This document shows, piece after piece, positions 17,147 through 26,401 of a stretch of 64,000 nucleotides of DNA (the first letter of the stretch is position 1; each line of letters starts with the position of its first letter). A model generated the notes under the pieces. That model searched no databases and had not been told where the DNA came from. It was given only the letters and a program-made list of their open reading frames with translations. The stretch comes from Ectopseudomonas alcaliphila (GTDB lineage Bacteria; Pseudomonadota; Gammaproteobacteria; Pseudomonadales; Pseudomonadaceae): positions 1,302,001 through 1,366,000 of the forward strand of contig NZ_FNAE01000001.1 in assembly GCF_900101755.1 (NCBI RefSeq), read 5' to 3'. The position numbers were made by a program, and so were the translations under genes.

Positions 17147-17836
17147 TCACTCGCTGTGATCACCCTCCTTCCAGGGCGCCTGCAGGTAACGACTGCGGTT
17201 GAAGGTTTCCAGCCAATCGGGATAGAACACCACCAGCGCGGTGACGATGGTGCCGTTGATAAATGCTTCGGGGAACGCCACCAGCCACAGATAGCCGGCA
17301 AAGTCGTCCAGCCAGGGCGGCATGGGGAACAGCCCGTCCATCCACAACAGGGCAAGACCGCCGAGCAGCGTCATCAATGTCGCCAACGCTGCTGGAAAGA
17401 AGCCGCAGAAGAAGATGTAGACGAACAGGTTACGCGGCTGCGCACGCTCTACACGGATTGCGCAAAGCTCGGTAACCAACACCGGAATCAGCACCAGCAG
17501 CACGCCATTGATGCCGAGCGAGGCCAGATCGATGCGGCCGATAGCCAGCAAGCCAAGCTGCGCTGCCAGGCCTGCCAGTACGGCAAGTGGCCAGTCGAGC
17601 AGCAAGGTCACGGCGGTCATGCCGATGAAGTGATAGGAAAGTCCGGAGTCGAAATCACGGCGCACCAGCCAAAGCAGAAACAGCGCGAGCATGGTGCCGA
17701 ACAGCAGATGCTGGCGGCGCAGGTCACTGAACAGCTCGACCCAGGGCGCCCGCGCCACTGCCCAGAGCAGCGCCAGCCCGTAGACCAACCAGCCACCCAA
17801 CAAGGTAGCGAACGTCAGCAGGTTGGAAGCGATCAT
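17147..17836 (-). CDS. CbiM-like energy-coupling factor permease
   Basis: A 229-residue integral membrane protein of the CbiM/NikM-like family (ECF transporter S component/permease), with about six hydrophobic segments. One segment holds SYHFIGMTAV; His in this place is typical of the family. The end has FPEAFINGTIVTALVVFYP. No ATPase or other ECF subunit is adjacent, so whether it imports cobalt or nickel, or works alone, is open. The ATG at 17836 (MIASNLLTF) was chosen over a codon six residues earlier because AGAGGG lies before it. Confidence 0.8.
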   Translation of the reverse strand: MIASNLLTFATLLGGWLVYGLALLWAVARAPWVELFSDLRRQHLLFGTMLALFLLWLVRRDFDSGLSYHFIGMTAVTLLLDWPLAVLAGLAAQLGLLAIGRIDLASLGINGVLLVLIPVLVTELCAIRVERAQPRNLFVYIFFCGFFPAALATLMTLLGGLALLWMDGLFPMPPWLDDFAGYLWLVAFPEAFINGTIVTALVVFYPDWLETFNRSRYLQAPWKEGDHSE

Positions 17837-18078
17837 GCGTACACACCCTCTCATTCATCGCCGTGCAAGGCAGTCTACACCGGCACTCGCAGCGAGTCTG
17901 ACAGCAGAGCAAAACAGTAGTGGGAAATTCCATTCATGCCTCATGGCAGCCGCCGGATCCCCGCCCCCGACTAGAAACACTTCGAGGACAGGCTCTGCGC
18001 GAGAATGACGGCCGCCTTCGGCGTTCGAGTCTCGATCAGCGCTGGCATGCAGGCCAGCGCTACGGCTAAGCTTCGGCC

Positions 18079-18708
18079 ATGGACGATTCCGATTACCTGC
18101 GCCTGCTGACGCATCAGGCCGAACAGGCCAACGCATTTCTCTCCAACGCGAAGAAGTGGGAGCGCGAGCGCTGGGTCTGTCAGCGCCTGCTGCAGGCGTT
18201 GAACGTGCGCCATCACAGCGATGATTTCACGCCCAGCGGCCAGGAGCCGCCGGACGTGCTGTTTCGCGACGCCAACTTCGAAGTGTTTTTCGTACTCGAT
18301 GAAGGCCGGCGCCTAAATGACGAATGGCGCGCCGAACTGGAGCGGCGACGCAGCGCCTTTTCCCTGAGCCAGCTGGTACGCCGCGAAGCGCGCCCCAAAC
18401 GCATCCCGGCCAGCGAAATGCAGGCACGCCTGGCGCCGACCCTACGCAAGAAGGCGCACAACTACCGCGAGCGCGGGATCGATCCAGGTGAGCTCGATCT
18501 GGTCGCCTTCGTCAGCCTAAAGCGCGCCGTACTCGACTGCAACAGCCACTTCCCGCCCCCCACTGAATACCTGCGCCAAGGCTGGCGTTCGCTGTCGCTG
18601 GTTGGTCCGCGCTTCGCCCGTGTGCTGTTCGCTCACCCTGACGCGCCGGATTTTCTGCGGCAGAACCTCGGACGCAGCCTGCTGTTCGACATCGGTATCG
18701 GCCTGTGA
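18079..18708 (+). CDS. DUF1780 family protein
   Basis: A 209-residue soluble protein recognised as DUF1780, a family common in Pseudomonas with a proposed endonuclease-like fold but no proven function. The N-terminal half is rich in Arg and Trp (NAKKWERERWVCQRLL) and is followed by PPDVLFRDANFEVFFVLDEGRR, which resembles the acidic core of a nuclease. The stop overlaps the start of the MOSC gene, so they form a two-gene unit. Confidence 0.8.
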   Translation: MDDSDYLRLLTHQAEQANAFLSNAKKWERERWVCQRLLQALNVRHHSDDFTPSGQEPPDVLFRDANFEVFFVLDEGRRLNDEWRAELERRRSAFSLSQLVRREARPKRIPASEMQARLAPTLRKKAHNYRERGIDPGELDLVAFVSLKRAVLDCNSHFPPPTEYLRQGWRSLSLVGPRFARVLFAHPDAPDFLRQNLGRSLLFDIGIGL

Positions 18709-19253
18709 GCCCCTTGCAGGAATTGCTCGCCGAGGTGCCGCAGGTCGGCCAGGTGCGCTGGATAGGCGTGCGTCCCAAGGCGCGTGAGGCGATGCTCGAA
18801 GTCGAAGCCGTGGAAGCGCGGCGTGAAGCCGGCCTGACCGGCGATCACAGTCGCCCCGGGCCACGCAATGCGCGGCAGGTCACGCTGATTCAGTGGGAAC
18901 ACCTGGCTGTCGTTGCCGCCTTGCTCGGCCGCGATGCTCCCATGCCGCCCAGCGAGCTGCGCCGCAACATCGCGGTCGCCGGCATCAATCTGTTCAGCCT
19001 CAAAGGCCGGCGTTTTCGCATTGGTCAGGCGCTGCTGGAAACCACCGGCTGGTGCCAACCCTGCGCCCGTCTGGAAGAACGCCTTGGTCGCGGCACCTTC
19101 CAGGCCATGCGTGGCCATGGCGGTATTACCGCTCGCGTGATCGAGGGCGGCATCATCCGCCTGGAGGACGCCGTAAGAGTGGAAACCCTTGACGCATTAT
19201 CTGACCCGCAGGACAACGACGCTCGCCAAGGCTGGCGGGCACGCCTAGAATAG
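18705..19253 (+). CDS. MOSC domain-containing protein
   Basis: A 182-residue MOSC-type protein, a fold related to the molybdenum cofactor sulfurase C-domain. The pattern GLTGDHS, QVTLIQWEHL, LRRNIAVAGINL, TGWCQPCARLE and GHGGITARV is typical, with a conserved Cys in WCQPC. Such proteins handle sulfur or Mo-cofactor groups; the substrate is unknown here. The GTG start at 18705 overlaps the preceding TGA. Confidence 0.85.
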   Translation: MSPLQELLAEVPQVGQVRWIGVRPKAREAMLEVEAVEARREAGLTGDHSRPGPRNARQVTLIQWEHLAVVAALLGRDAPMPPSELRRNIAVAGINLFSLKGRRFRIGQALLETTGWCQPCARLEERLGRGTFQAMRGHGGITARVIEGGIIRLEDAVRVETLDALSDPQDNDARQGWRARLE

Positions 19254-19277
19254 CCGCATTCAAGCAGAGGCCCGCCC

Positions 19278-19451
19278 ATGACCAGTCGCCTGAGCCCCGA
19301 AGACCAGCAGAAAGTCGACCAGTACCTGAGCGCACCGCAGCATCAGGTCGAACGTCAGCCGTTTCGCGTTTGGCGCCTGCTGGCGGTGGTCATGGTCGTG
19401 ACCATTGGCCTGGGTCTGCTGAGCCGCTTTCTGAGTCGACTGGTGCTATGA
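19278..19451 (+). CDS. DUF3094 family small membrane protein
   Basis: A 57-residue protein, MTSRLSPEDQQKVDQYL at the N-terminus, with one membrane segment near residues 37-55 (LLAVVMVVTIGLGLLSRFL). It matches DUF3094, a small Pseudomonas family found upstream of the type II NADH dehydrogenase gene. It lies 24 bases after the MOSC gene and 63 before ndh. Confidence 0.8.
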   Translation: MTSRLSPEDQQKVDQYLSAPQHQVERQPFRVWRLLAVVMVVTIGLGLLSRFLSRLVL

Positions 19452-19514
19452 GCAGCCTTGCGCTCGCCCTCTCGCACTCACACCGTCTTTTTCAAAGCCT
19501 TGTGAGCAATATCC

Positions 19515-20816
19515 ATGTCCCATCGCATCGTGATTGTCGGCGGCGGCGCCGGCGGTTTGGAGTTGGCCACCCGCCTGGGTAGAAAACTGGGCAAGAGTGG
19601 CGCTGCCCGAATCATTCTGGTCGACGCCAACCTCACCCACATCTGGAAACCCCTGCTGCACGAAGTGGCCGCCGGCTCGCTGAACTCCTCGGAAGACGAA
19701 CTGAACTACGTGGCCCAGGCCAAGTGGAACCATTTCGAGTTCCAGCTCGGGCGCATGTCCGGCCTCGACCGTGCCGGCAAGAGCATCACCCTGGCACCGA
19801 TGCTGGACGACGATGGCCAGGTGCTCATGCCTGAGCGTCGCATCGCCTACGACAGCCTGGTGATCGCAGTCGGCAGCACCACCAATGACTTCGGCACCCC
19901 CGGTGCCGCCGAGCACTGCATTTTCCTCGACACCCGCGCGCAGGCTGAGCGCTTCCACCGCCGCATGCTCAGCCACTACCTGCGCGCGCACGCCAACGAA
20001 AGCGAAGACGGTTCGAAGATCGACATTGCCATCGTCGGCGCCGGTGCCACGGGGGTCGAGCTGGCAGCAGAACTGCACCACGCTGCCAAGCAACTGGCCG
20101 CCTATGGCCTGAACCGCATTCGCCCCGAAGACATGCGCATCACTCTGATCGAAGCGGGCCCACGCGTGCTGCCAGCGCTGCCAGAGCGCATCGCACGCCC
20201 GGTGCATCAAACCCTGGAGAAGCTCGGCGTTACCGTGCTGACCGGCGCGGCCGTCAGCGAAGTGACTGCCGATGGCCTGAAAACCGCCGACGGCAACTTC
20301 ATCCCGGCCAGTCTGAAAGTCTGGGCGGCCGGCATCCGCGCCCCCGGTTTCCTCAAGGATCTTGACGGCCTGGAGAGCAACCGTATCAATCAGCTGCAGG
20401 TTCGTCCGACCCTGCAAACGACGCTCGATGACGACGTGTTCGCCTTCGGCGACTGCGCAGCCTGCCCACAACCTGGCACTGAAGGCCGCAACGTGCCGCC
20501 ACGCGCCCAGGCAGCGCATCAGCAGGCATCGCTGCTGGCCAAGTCGCTACGTTTGAAGATCAGCGCCCAGCCGCTGCCGGAATACCGCTATCGCGATTAC
20601 GGCTCACTGATCTCGCTGTCGAGCTTCTCCGCGGTCGGCAATCTGATGGGCAACCTGACCGGCAGCGTCATGCTCGAAGGCTGGCTGGCGCGGGTGTTCT
20701 ACGTGTCGCTGTACCGCATGCACCAGATGGCCCTCTACGGCGTGCCACGCACCCTGCTGCTGATGCTCAGCGACCGCATCGGACGCAGCACCGAGCCGCG
20801 CCTGAAGCTGCATTGA
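19515..20816 (+). CDS. ndh: Type II NADH:quinone oxidoreductase
   Basis: NDH-2 passes electrons from NADH to quinone without proton pumping. The 433-residue protein has an FAD-binding GGGAGG near residue 8 and an NAD-binding IVGAGATGVELAAEL near 175. The FAD-ribityl motif is DDVFAFGDCAACP. A C-terminal amphipathic region (GYLMGNL- and RVFYVSLYRMHQ-like) would dock it on the membrane. In this setting it gives a non-coupled route into the respiratory chain that also ends at CioAB. Confidence 0.93.
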   Translation: MSHRIVIVGGGAGGLELATRLGRKLGKSGAARIILVDANLTHIWKPLLHEVAAGSLNSSEDELNYVAQAKWNHFEFQLGRMSGLDRAGKSITLAPMLDDDGQVLMPERRIAYDSLVIAVGSTTNDFGTPGAAEHCIFLDTRAQAERFHRRMLSHYLRAHANESEDGSKIDIAIVGAGATGVELAAELHHAAKQLAAYGLNRIRPEDMRITLIEAGPRVLPALPERIARPVHQTLEKLGVTVLTGAAVSEVTADGLKTADGNFIPASLKVWAAGIRAPGFLKDLDGLESNRINQLQVRPTLQTTLDDDVFAFGDCAACPQPGTEGRNVPPRAQAAHQQASLLAKSLRLKISAQPLPEYRYRDYGSLISLSSFSAVGNLMGNLTGSVMLEGWLARVFYVSLYRMHQMALYGVPRTLLLMLSDRIGRSTEPRLKLH

Positions 20817-20838
20817 AGCAGTGGCAGACTACAAGACT

Positions 20839-20910
20839 GTAGGGTGGGCCGGGCGGCGATCCGCTTCAGCCCACGTCGATCACCGCTGGTGGGCTAAAGC
20901 CCACCCTACG
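20839..20910. repeat. GTAGGGTGGGC-type extragenic repeat
   Basis: An inverted repeat opening GTAGGGTGGGC and closing GCCCACCCTAC downstream of ndh. Positions 20840-20868 recur exactly, inverted, at 54501-54529 (29 bases). Confidence 0.75.
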
Positions 20911-21054
20911 AGCTGAAGCGCCCGCATGGAAAATGTTGGAATTCCCCTTTGCAAGACAGCCGATCGCCCGTGGTGCGCATGACGCACCTGTGCGAACCGG
21001 CCAGCGCGACCGGGACAATGCGAGCCGGCCAAGCACCGCGTGAGACGCAGAAAC

Positions 21055-21080
21055 GAAAAAGCCCGCACTAGGCGGGCTTG
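21055..21080 (-). terminator. Terminator of the tRNA operon
   Basis: GCCCGC and GCGGGC form a stem; in the minus direction a run of T follows. Confidence 0.8.
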
Positions 21081-21090
21081 TTCGTTGTAG

Positions 21091-21166
21091 TGGTGGGTCG
21101 TGTAGGATTCGAACCTACGACCAATTGGTTAAAAGCCAACTGCTCTACCAACTGAGCTAACGACCC
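21091..21166 (-). tRNA. tRNA-Lys (anticodon TTT)
   Basis: A 76-base cloverleaf on the minus strand starts GGGTCGTTAGCTCAG and ends in an encoded CCA. The anticodon loop reads CTTTTAA, giving TTT. It is third in a three-tRNA operon. Confidence 0.97.
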
Positions 21167-21171
21167 AAAAA

Positions 21172-21248
21172 TGGTCGGGGTAGGGGGATTCGAACTCCCG
21201 ACATCTTGCTCCCAAAGCAAGCGCGCTACCGGACTGCGCTATACCCCG
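21172..21248 (-). tRNA. tRNA-Pro (anticodon TGG)
   Basis: A 77-base cloverleaf starts CGGGGTATAGCGCAG and ends with CCA. The anticodon loop TTTGGGA gives TGG. Confidence 0.96.
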
Positions 21249-21257
21249 ATAGGAAGT

Positions 21258-21333
21258 TGGCTCCGCGACCTGGACTCGAACCAGGGACCCAATGATTAAC
21301 AGTCATTTGCTCTACCGACTGAGCTATCGCGGA
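21258..21333 (-). tRNA. tRNA-Asn (anticodon GTT)
   Basis: A 76-base cloverleaf starts TCCGCGATAGCTCAG and ends with CCA. The anticodon loop CTGTTAA gives GTT. It is the first tRNA of the operon. Confidence 0.97.
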
Positions 21334-21393
21334 ACTTCGGTCTTCCAGCTCTGCTGCGCTTCGGCTTTCGCTTTACCGCTTCAGAGGCGCGCC

Positions 21394-21421
21394 ATTTTAC
21401 GTAGCAAAATTTCCCTGTCAA
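21394..21421 (-). promoter_or_regulatory. Sigma-70 promoter of the tRNA operon
   Basis: The minus strand has TTGACA, 16 bases, then TAAAAT, followed by a GC-rich discriminator GGCGCGCC. That discriminator type is typical of stringently controlled stable-RNA promoters. Confidence 0.82.
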
Positions 21422-21539
21422 CCCCTGCAAACTGCTTTTACGACAATGCTTTGCAGGCAAGCCATGGACTACTATATGTTTCATCGAACTGCGGCACGAC
21501 GCAGGACGCGCCAGCCGACGACGCCAGCCAGGACAGTCC

Positions 21540-23864
21540 ATGAGCAACCAGGACAAGCCCCCCATTCATCCCAAGGTGGTCAGCCTCGCCAGCCGTGGTA
21601 TACAGCCGCGCTTCAGCGACCTGGTACAAGCCTGCCGCAAACTGGTGATGAATCGCCTGGCGGAGCATCTGAGCGGCGTATTCGGTCAAGTCGATGACAC
21701 TCTGTTCGAATGCGCCGAGAAAGCCGAGAACAACAAGGTGCAGACGCTGTTCTTCGACAACATGCGCGAGATCCGCCGGCAACGCCCGCAGATCGAGCGC
21801 AGCTACCACCAGACCATCGCCAACAATTTTTCCGATTTTCTCGACGGCAAGCTGCAGAATCAGACGCCAGCCGAACTGGACCCCGAGCAGTTGGCCCTGG
21901 TGCAGAACGAGGATTACGAAGAAACCCTGCAAGTCACCAATATGGTCAGCCGGGTCAAGGCACGTTGCACCCAGCCGCTGTTCGCTCTGGAGCAACGCCT
22001 GGCACTGCTCAACAACGGCCAGAAGCTCGGCGAGGACAACAACCCCTTCGGCCCGCAGGCCATCGCCCAGGCGTTTCGCGATGCGCTGGCGCCCTGCCCC
22101 TTCCCACTGCAGATCAAGACCATCCTCTACATGCTCTTCGATCGCCATGTGATGCAGAGCCTCGATTCGCTCTATGCTGCGCTCAACCAGCGCCTGATCG
22201 ATGCCGGCGTACTGCCCAACCTCAAGTACAGTGCGCAGGTCAGTCAAAGCGTCAGCCGCCCCGATGCGCCCGCCACAGAAGCCCCGACGCCCCAACAGCG
22301 AGCACCGGGCAGGCCGGGTACGACACCAGCGCCCGTAGAGCCGGCGTTGCTCGACCTGGACCTCAGCGCACCGCCGCCGAGCGATCCGGGCGCGCTGTTC
22401 AGCGGCCTGTCCAGCCTGCTCGACGAGCACCGCCAGAGCCATCCGGATGCCCCTCTCCTGGGCGGCACACGGAGCATCATCAGCTTCTCACCGCGCGAGG
22501 CCAGCCGCACCTACAGCGCCAGCGAATTGCTCGCTGCGCTCAACCGCATGCAACAGCAGTCGGCCCACGAACTGGCCCAACGCCTGCATCAGCCGCAGGC
22601 CGTTGAAGGCCTCAAGGCCGACCTGCAGCAGCAGCTGGAATCGCACAGCAGCCTGCCCGGCGACAGTAAGGTGTCCGATCAGGAAGCCGACGTGATCGAC
22701 CTGGTTGGCATGCTGTTCGACTTCATCCTCGATGACGAGAATCTGCCGGACGCCTGCAAGACAGCCCTCTCGCACCTGCATACGCCCTATCTGAAAATCG
22801 CGCTGCAGGACAAGGCGCTGTTTACCCAGCACCACCATCCGGCGCGGCGCCTGCTCAACACCATGGCCCAGGCAGGCGTGCTGTACGGCAGCGAAGGTGA
22901 CGAACGCAGCCTGCTGGCCAAGATGCAATGGGTGGTCGAGCGTGTGATCCACGGCTTCAGCGGTGATCTGGGGCTGTTTGACGGCCTGATCGACGAGTTC
23001 AACGAGTACGTCGCCACCCTGCGCCACAAGGTCGAGCTGCGCGAACGCCGCGCGGTCGAGGCAGCCAAGGGCCGTGATCGTCTACTGGGGGCCCGCGAGC
23101 AGGCGCTTGAGGTGGTTCAGCGCTGCGTCGGGCAGCGCGATCTGCCAACCATCATCCGCAATTTCCTCGAACTGACCTGGGCCGATGTGCTGGTCTTCGT
23201 TCTGCTGCGCCATGGCGAGCAGAGTACGGAGTGGCAGCGCGCCTGCGAAGTCGCCGAACAGCTGGCCTGGAGCGGCACGCCGCTGGGCGAGGCCGAGGTG
23301 CTGCAGTTGCAGGAACAGCGCGTGCCCATGCTCAGCGACCTGCGCAAGGGCCTTGAATTGCTCGGCGGCTACCATGAGGACGGCATCCGTCGCCTGCTGC
23401 AGGACCTGGTGGCCTGCCAGCATGCCGTGCAGGCCAAACAACCGCAGTTGGCCGCCCAGCTCAAACCCACCCTGCCAGAAAGCCCCTTGGGCGCCATGCT
23501 CGGTGAGGATGCCGACCTGGCTCGCCAGGCGCCTTCGCGCAGCAAGCTCTCGGCACGCGCACAAGCCCTGGCCAAGGAATTGGCCAGCGTCGAATTCGGC
23601 ACCTGGTTCGAGTTTGTCGAGGGCAGCAAGACCCGCGTGCTCAAGCTTTCCTGGTTCAGCCCGACCACGCACAACTACATGTTCGTCGACCACAGCGGCC
23701 AGCGCGTGGCGATCAAGCCGCTGACCCTGTTGGCCAGCGAGATGGAAAAGGGCCTGGCCCGCATCGTGACACCCGAACGCGCGACTCCGCTGATGGATCG
23801 TGCGCTGACTGCCATTTACCGTGTGCTGCAGCGCTTCACTGGGCGCACGGCCGAACCCCGCTGA
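21540..23864 (+). CDS. DUF1631 family protein (second paralogue)
   Basis: A 774-residue protein homologous to the product of 3283-5583. Shared blocks are DDTLFECAEKAENN, LVQNEDYEETL, NPFGPQAIAQAFRDAL and AGVLPNLKYSA. A Pro-rich linker (about 235-285) separates the N-terminal block from the central helical part. The last ~90 residues (VEFGTWFEFVEG...NYMFVDHSGQRVAIK) form a beta-rich PilZ-like segment by eye. The ATG at 21540 follows AGGACA. A PilZ gene follows 9 bases after the stop, so a c-di-GMP link is plausible but unproven. Confidence 0.85.
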   Translation: MSNQDKPPIHPKVVSLASRGIQPRFSDLVQACRKLVMNRLAEHLSGVFGQVDDTLFECAEKAENNKVQTLFFDNMREIRRQRPQIERSYHQTIANNFSDFLDGKLQNQTPAELDPEQLALVQNEDYEETLQVTNMVSRVKARCTQPLFALEQRLALLNNGQKLGEDNNPFGPQAIAQAFRDALAPCPFPLQIKTILYMLFDRHVMQSLDSLYAALNQRLIDAGVLPNLKYSAQVSQSVSRPDAPATEAPTPQQRAPGRPGTTPAPVEPALLDLDLSAPPPSDPGALFSGLSSLLDEHRQSHPDAPLLGGTRSIISFSPREASRTYSASELLAALNRMQQQSAHELAQRLHQPQAVEGLKADLQQQLESHSSLPGDSKVSDQEADVIDLVGMLFDFILDDENLPDACKTALSHLHTPYLKIALQDKALFTQHHHPARRLLNTMAQAGVLYGSEGDERSLLAKMQWVVERVIHGFSGDLGLFDGLIDEFNEYVATLRHKVELRERRAVEAAKGRDRLLGAREQALEVVQRCVGQRDLPTIIRNFLELTWADVLVFVLLRHGEQSTEWQRACEVAEQLAWSGTPLGEAEVLQLQEQRVPMLSDLRKGLELLGGYHEDGIRRLLQDLVACQHAVQAKQPQLAAQLKPTLPESPLGAMLGEDADLARQAPSRSKLSARAQALAKELASVEFGTWFEFVEGSKTRVLKLSWFSPTTHNYMFVDHSGQRVAIKPLTLLASEMEKGLARIVTPERATPLMDRALTAIYRVLQRFTGRTAEPR

Positions 23865-23873
23865 GGAACTCCC

Positions 23874-24206
23874 ATGGAAGAGCGTCGTCAACACAGCCGC
23901 CATGGCACCGAAATGCAGCTGGAGGTCTTCGACCTGAACAGCGGGCAGCGCCTGGGCCGGATAGTCGACCTGTCCGCCGATGGCTTCATGCTGTTCAGCG
24001 ACACCCCGCACACCGCCGATGCTGTGCTGGAATGCCGCCTGGTGTGCACCTCAGGTAGCGATGCGGTACAGGAAGTACACCTGGGCGCCGATTGCCTGTG
24101 GAGCCGCCCTGGCGCCGACGGCCAGCATTGCTGGGCCGGCTTTCATATCATCGATCTGGCCGAAGATCAGGCCAAGGCGCTGGAAAGTCTGCTGGCAAAG
24201 CTGTAA
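23874..24206 (+). CDS. PilZ domain protein
   Basis: A 110-residue single-domain PilZ protein, the classic c-di-GMP receptor fold. The binding signature is complete: an N-terminal RRQHSR (RxxxR) and, about 30 residues on, DLSADG (DxSxxG). The ATG has GAGGAA upstream and lies 9 bases after the DUF1631 stop, so they are an operon. The target is unknown; the neighbouring DUF1631 protein is an obvious candidate partner. Confidence 0.88.
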   Translation: MEERRQHSRHGTEMQLEVFDLNSGQRLGRIVDLSADGFMLFSDTPHTADAVLECRLVCTSGSDAVQEVHLGADCLWSRPGADGQHCWAGFHIIDLAEDQAKALESLLAKL

Positions 24207-24262
24207 GCCCTTAGAGCAGTGCAATCAGCAGGAGCGCTTACAGATGCGCACCATCTCTAACG

Positions 24263-24292
24263 AAAAACGGAGCCCGAAGGCTCCGTTTTTTA
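24263..24292. terminator. Bidirectional terminator between the PilZ gene and ettA
   Basis: AAAAACGGAGCC and GGCTCCGTTTTT form a 12-base perfect stem around CGAA. It can stop both convergent transcripts. Confidence 0.9.
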
Positions 24293-24325
24293 TCCAGGCG
24301 TAACACCGGGATATCGCATGGTGGC

Positions 24326-25990
24326 TTACGCCAGCTTCTTGTAACGCACACGGTGCGGCTGCGCGGCAGCATCACCCAGACGCTTCTTGCGGTCAGCTTC
24401 GAACTCGGTGTAGTTGCCTTCGAAGAAGTTGACCTTGCCGTCGTCCTCGTAGGAGAGGATGTGCGTGGCGATACGGTCGAGGAACCAGCGATCGTGGGAA
24501 ATCACCACGGCGGCGCCGGGGAAGTCCAGCAGCGCCTCTTCCAGCGCACGCAGGGTTTCCACATCGAGGTCGTTGGACGGCTCGTCGAGCAGTAGCACGT
24601 TGCCACCCTGCTTCAGGGTCAGCGCCATGTGCAGGCGACCGCGCTCACCACCGGAGAGGTCCTTGACGAACTTCTGCTGATCGGCGCCCTTGAAGTTGAA
24701 GCGCCCGACGTAACCGCGCGACGGCACCTCGTAGTTGCCGACCTTGATCATGTCGAAGCCGTCGGAAATCTGCTCCCACACGGTCTTGTTGCCTTCGAGC
24801 ATCTCGCGACTCTGCTCGACGCTGGCGATCTGTACGGTCTCACCGATCTCGATGGTTCCGGAATCCGGCTGTTCCTTCCCGGTGATCATGCGCAGCAGGG
24901 TCGACTTACCCGCGCCGTTACCGCCGATCACGCCGACGATGGCGCCTTTGGGAATGCTGAAGGACAGGTCGTCGATCAGCACGCGATCGCCAAAGGACTT
25001 CGACACATTGTGGAAGTCGATGACCTTGTCACCCAGACGCGGGCCAGCCGGGATGTAGATCTCATTGGTCTCGCTGCGCTTCTGGAATTCCTGCGACTGC
25101 ATTTCCTCGAAGCGTTGCAGGCGCGCCTTGGACTTCGACTGACGTGCCTTGGCGCCCTGGCGTACCCACTCCAGTTCGGCCTTCATCGCCTTGGCATGCG
25201 ACGCCTCGGCTTTGGCTTCCTGGGCCAGACGGTTGGCCTTCGATTCCAGCCAGCCGGAGTAGTTGCCCTCGTAGGGGATGCCGTGGCCACGGTCCAGCTC
25301 GAGAATCCAGCCAGCCACGTTGTCGAGGAAGTAACGGTCGTGGGTGATGGCCACCACGGTGCCGGGGAAATCGTGCAGGAAGCGCTCCAGCCAGGCCACC
25401 GAGTCGGCATCCAGGTGGTTGGTCGGTTCGTCCAGCAGCAACATATCGGGTGCCGACAGCAGCAGGCGACACAGCGCCACGCGGCGCTTTTCACCACCGG
25501 ACAGGTGCTCGATCTTCGCATCCCAGGCCGGCAGGCGCAGGGCATCGGCGGCGACCTCCAGCTGACGCTCCAGGTTGTGGCCATCGGAAGCCTGCAGGAT
25601 GGCTTCGAGCTTGGCCTGCTCGGCGGCCAGGGCGTCGAAGTCGGCGTCCGGCTCGGCGTAAGCGGCGTAGACCTCGTCGAGACGCGCCTGGGCCTGTTTG
25701 ATCTCGCCTACGGCCTCTTCGACGATGTCGCGCACCGTCTTGCTCGGGTCGAGCTGCGGTTCCTGCGGCAGGTAGCCGACCTTGATCCCCGGCATCGGAC
25801 GGGCTTCGCCGTCGATCTCGGTGTCAACGCCGGCCATGATGCGCAGCAGCGTGGACTTACCGGCACCGTTGAGGCCCAGCACGCCGATCTTGGCGCCTGG
25901 GAAGAATGACAGGGAGATGTCCTTGAGAATTTCACGCTTCGGCGGGACGACCTTGCTGACCCGATGCATGCTGTAGACGTACTGAGCCAT
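24326..25990 (-). CDS. ettA: Energy-dependent translational throttle protein EttA (ABC-F)
   Basis: EttA is a ribosome-binding ABC-F ATPase that gates the first elongation steps according to ATP/ADP ratio. The 554-residue protein begins [20 protein letters not shown] and has two nucleotide-binding domains: GLNGAGKST (38-46) with LSGGEKRR, and GGNGAGKST with LSGGERGR. Between them is a basic, Lys/Arg/Gln-rich P-site tether. There are no membrane segments. The ATG at 25990 is the family start; the open frame continues upstream but without homologous sequence. Confidence 0.95.
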   Translation of the reverse strand: MAQYVYSMHRVSKVVPPKREILKDISLSFFPGAKIGVLGLNGAGKSTLLRIMAGVDTEIDGEARPMPGIKVGYLPQEPQLDPSKTVRDIVEEAVGEIKQAQARLDEVYAAYAEPDADFDALAAEQAKLEAILQASDGHNLERQLEVAADALRLPAWDAKIEHLSGGEKRRVALCRLLLSAPDMLLLDEPTNHLDADSVAWLERFLHDFPGTVVAITHDRYFLDNVAGWILELDRGHGIPYEGNYSGWLESKANRLAQEAKAEASHAKAMKAELEWVRQGAKARQSKSKARLQRFEEMQSQEFQKRSETNEIYIPAGPRLGDKVIDFHNVSKSFGDRVLIDDLSFSIPKGAIVGVIGGNGAGKSTLLRMITGKEQPDSGTIEIGETVQIASVEQSREMLEGNKTVWEQISDGFDMIKVGNYEVPSRGYVGRFNFKGADQQKFVKDLSGGERGRLHMALTLKQGGNVLLLDEPSNDLDVETLRALEEALLDFPGAAVVISHDRWFLDRIATHILSYEDDGKVNFFEGNYTEFEADRKKRLGDAAAQPHRVRYKKLA

Positions 25991-26401
25991 GGAGAACCTG
26001 ACTGGTGAGAATGAGGGCTGAAAATGGCGGGCCTTGCAGACACTGCGACAACGTTGCGAGTGACGATACTGGCAACGCCGGCAGTCTACCTGGTGATAAA
26101 CCGCTGGTGTGTGCCGGCCTGGCCGCCGTATTACCGGCTGCAGGCAGTTTTTATGAGGCCTGCGGCGGGGCGTTGGCAGAGACCTTAGCCCCTGCCGGAG
26201 CGAACGCCAAGTACCGCGCGGACAGTTCACGCGCGCGACGCAAAACTACCGGAATGTGCGTGGCAGGGCAAACCGACGTTCGTCGGCACAGCTGGCACTT
26301 GGCCACGTTTGCAGGCATTCTAGCCGGCTCGCGCGAACGCCAGCACGCCTGCGCGTCTCAAAGCTTAAGATAGCCCAGCACTGGCTGCAGGTTCACAGAA
26401 C
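25991..26401. other. Divergent intergenic region between ettA and morA
   Basis: About 410 bases holding the promoters of two divergent genes. No clear promoter box, RNA gene or repeat was identified in it. Confidence 0.4.

Noticed and set aside
24629..25909. Open frame of 426 codons on the plus strand
   Set aside because: It is antisense to ettA and has no recognisable protein content.
25991..26230. N-terminal extension of EttA
   Set aside because: The 80 extra residues look non-coding, and EttA starts at [10 protein letters not shown].
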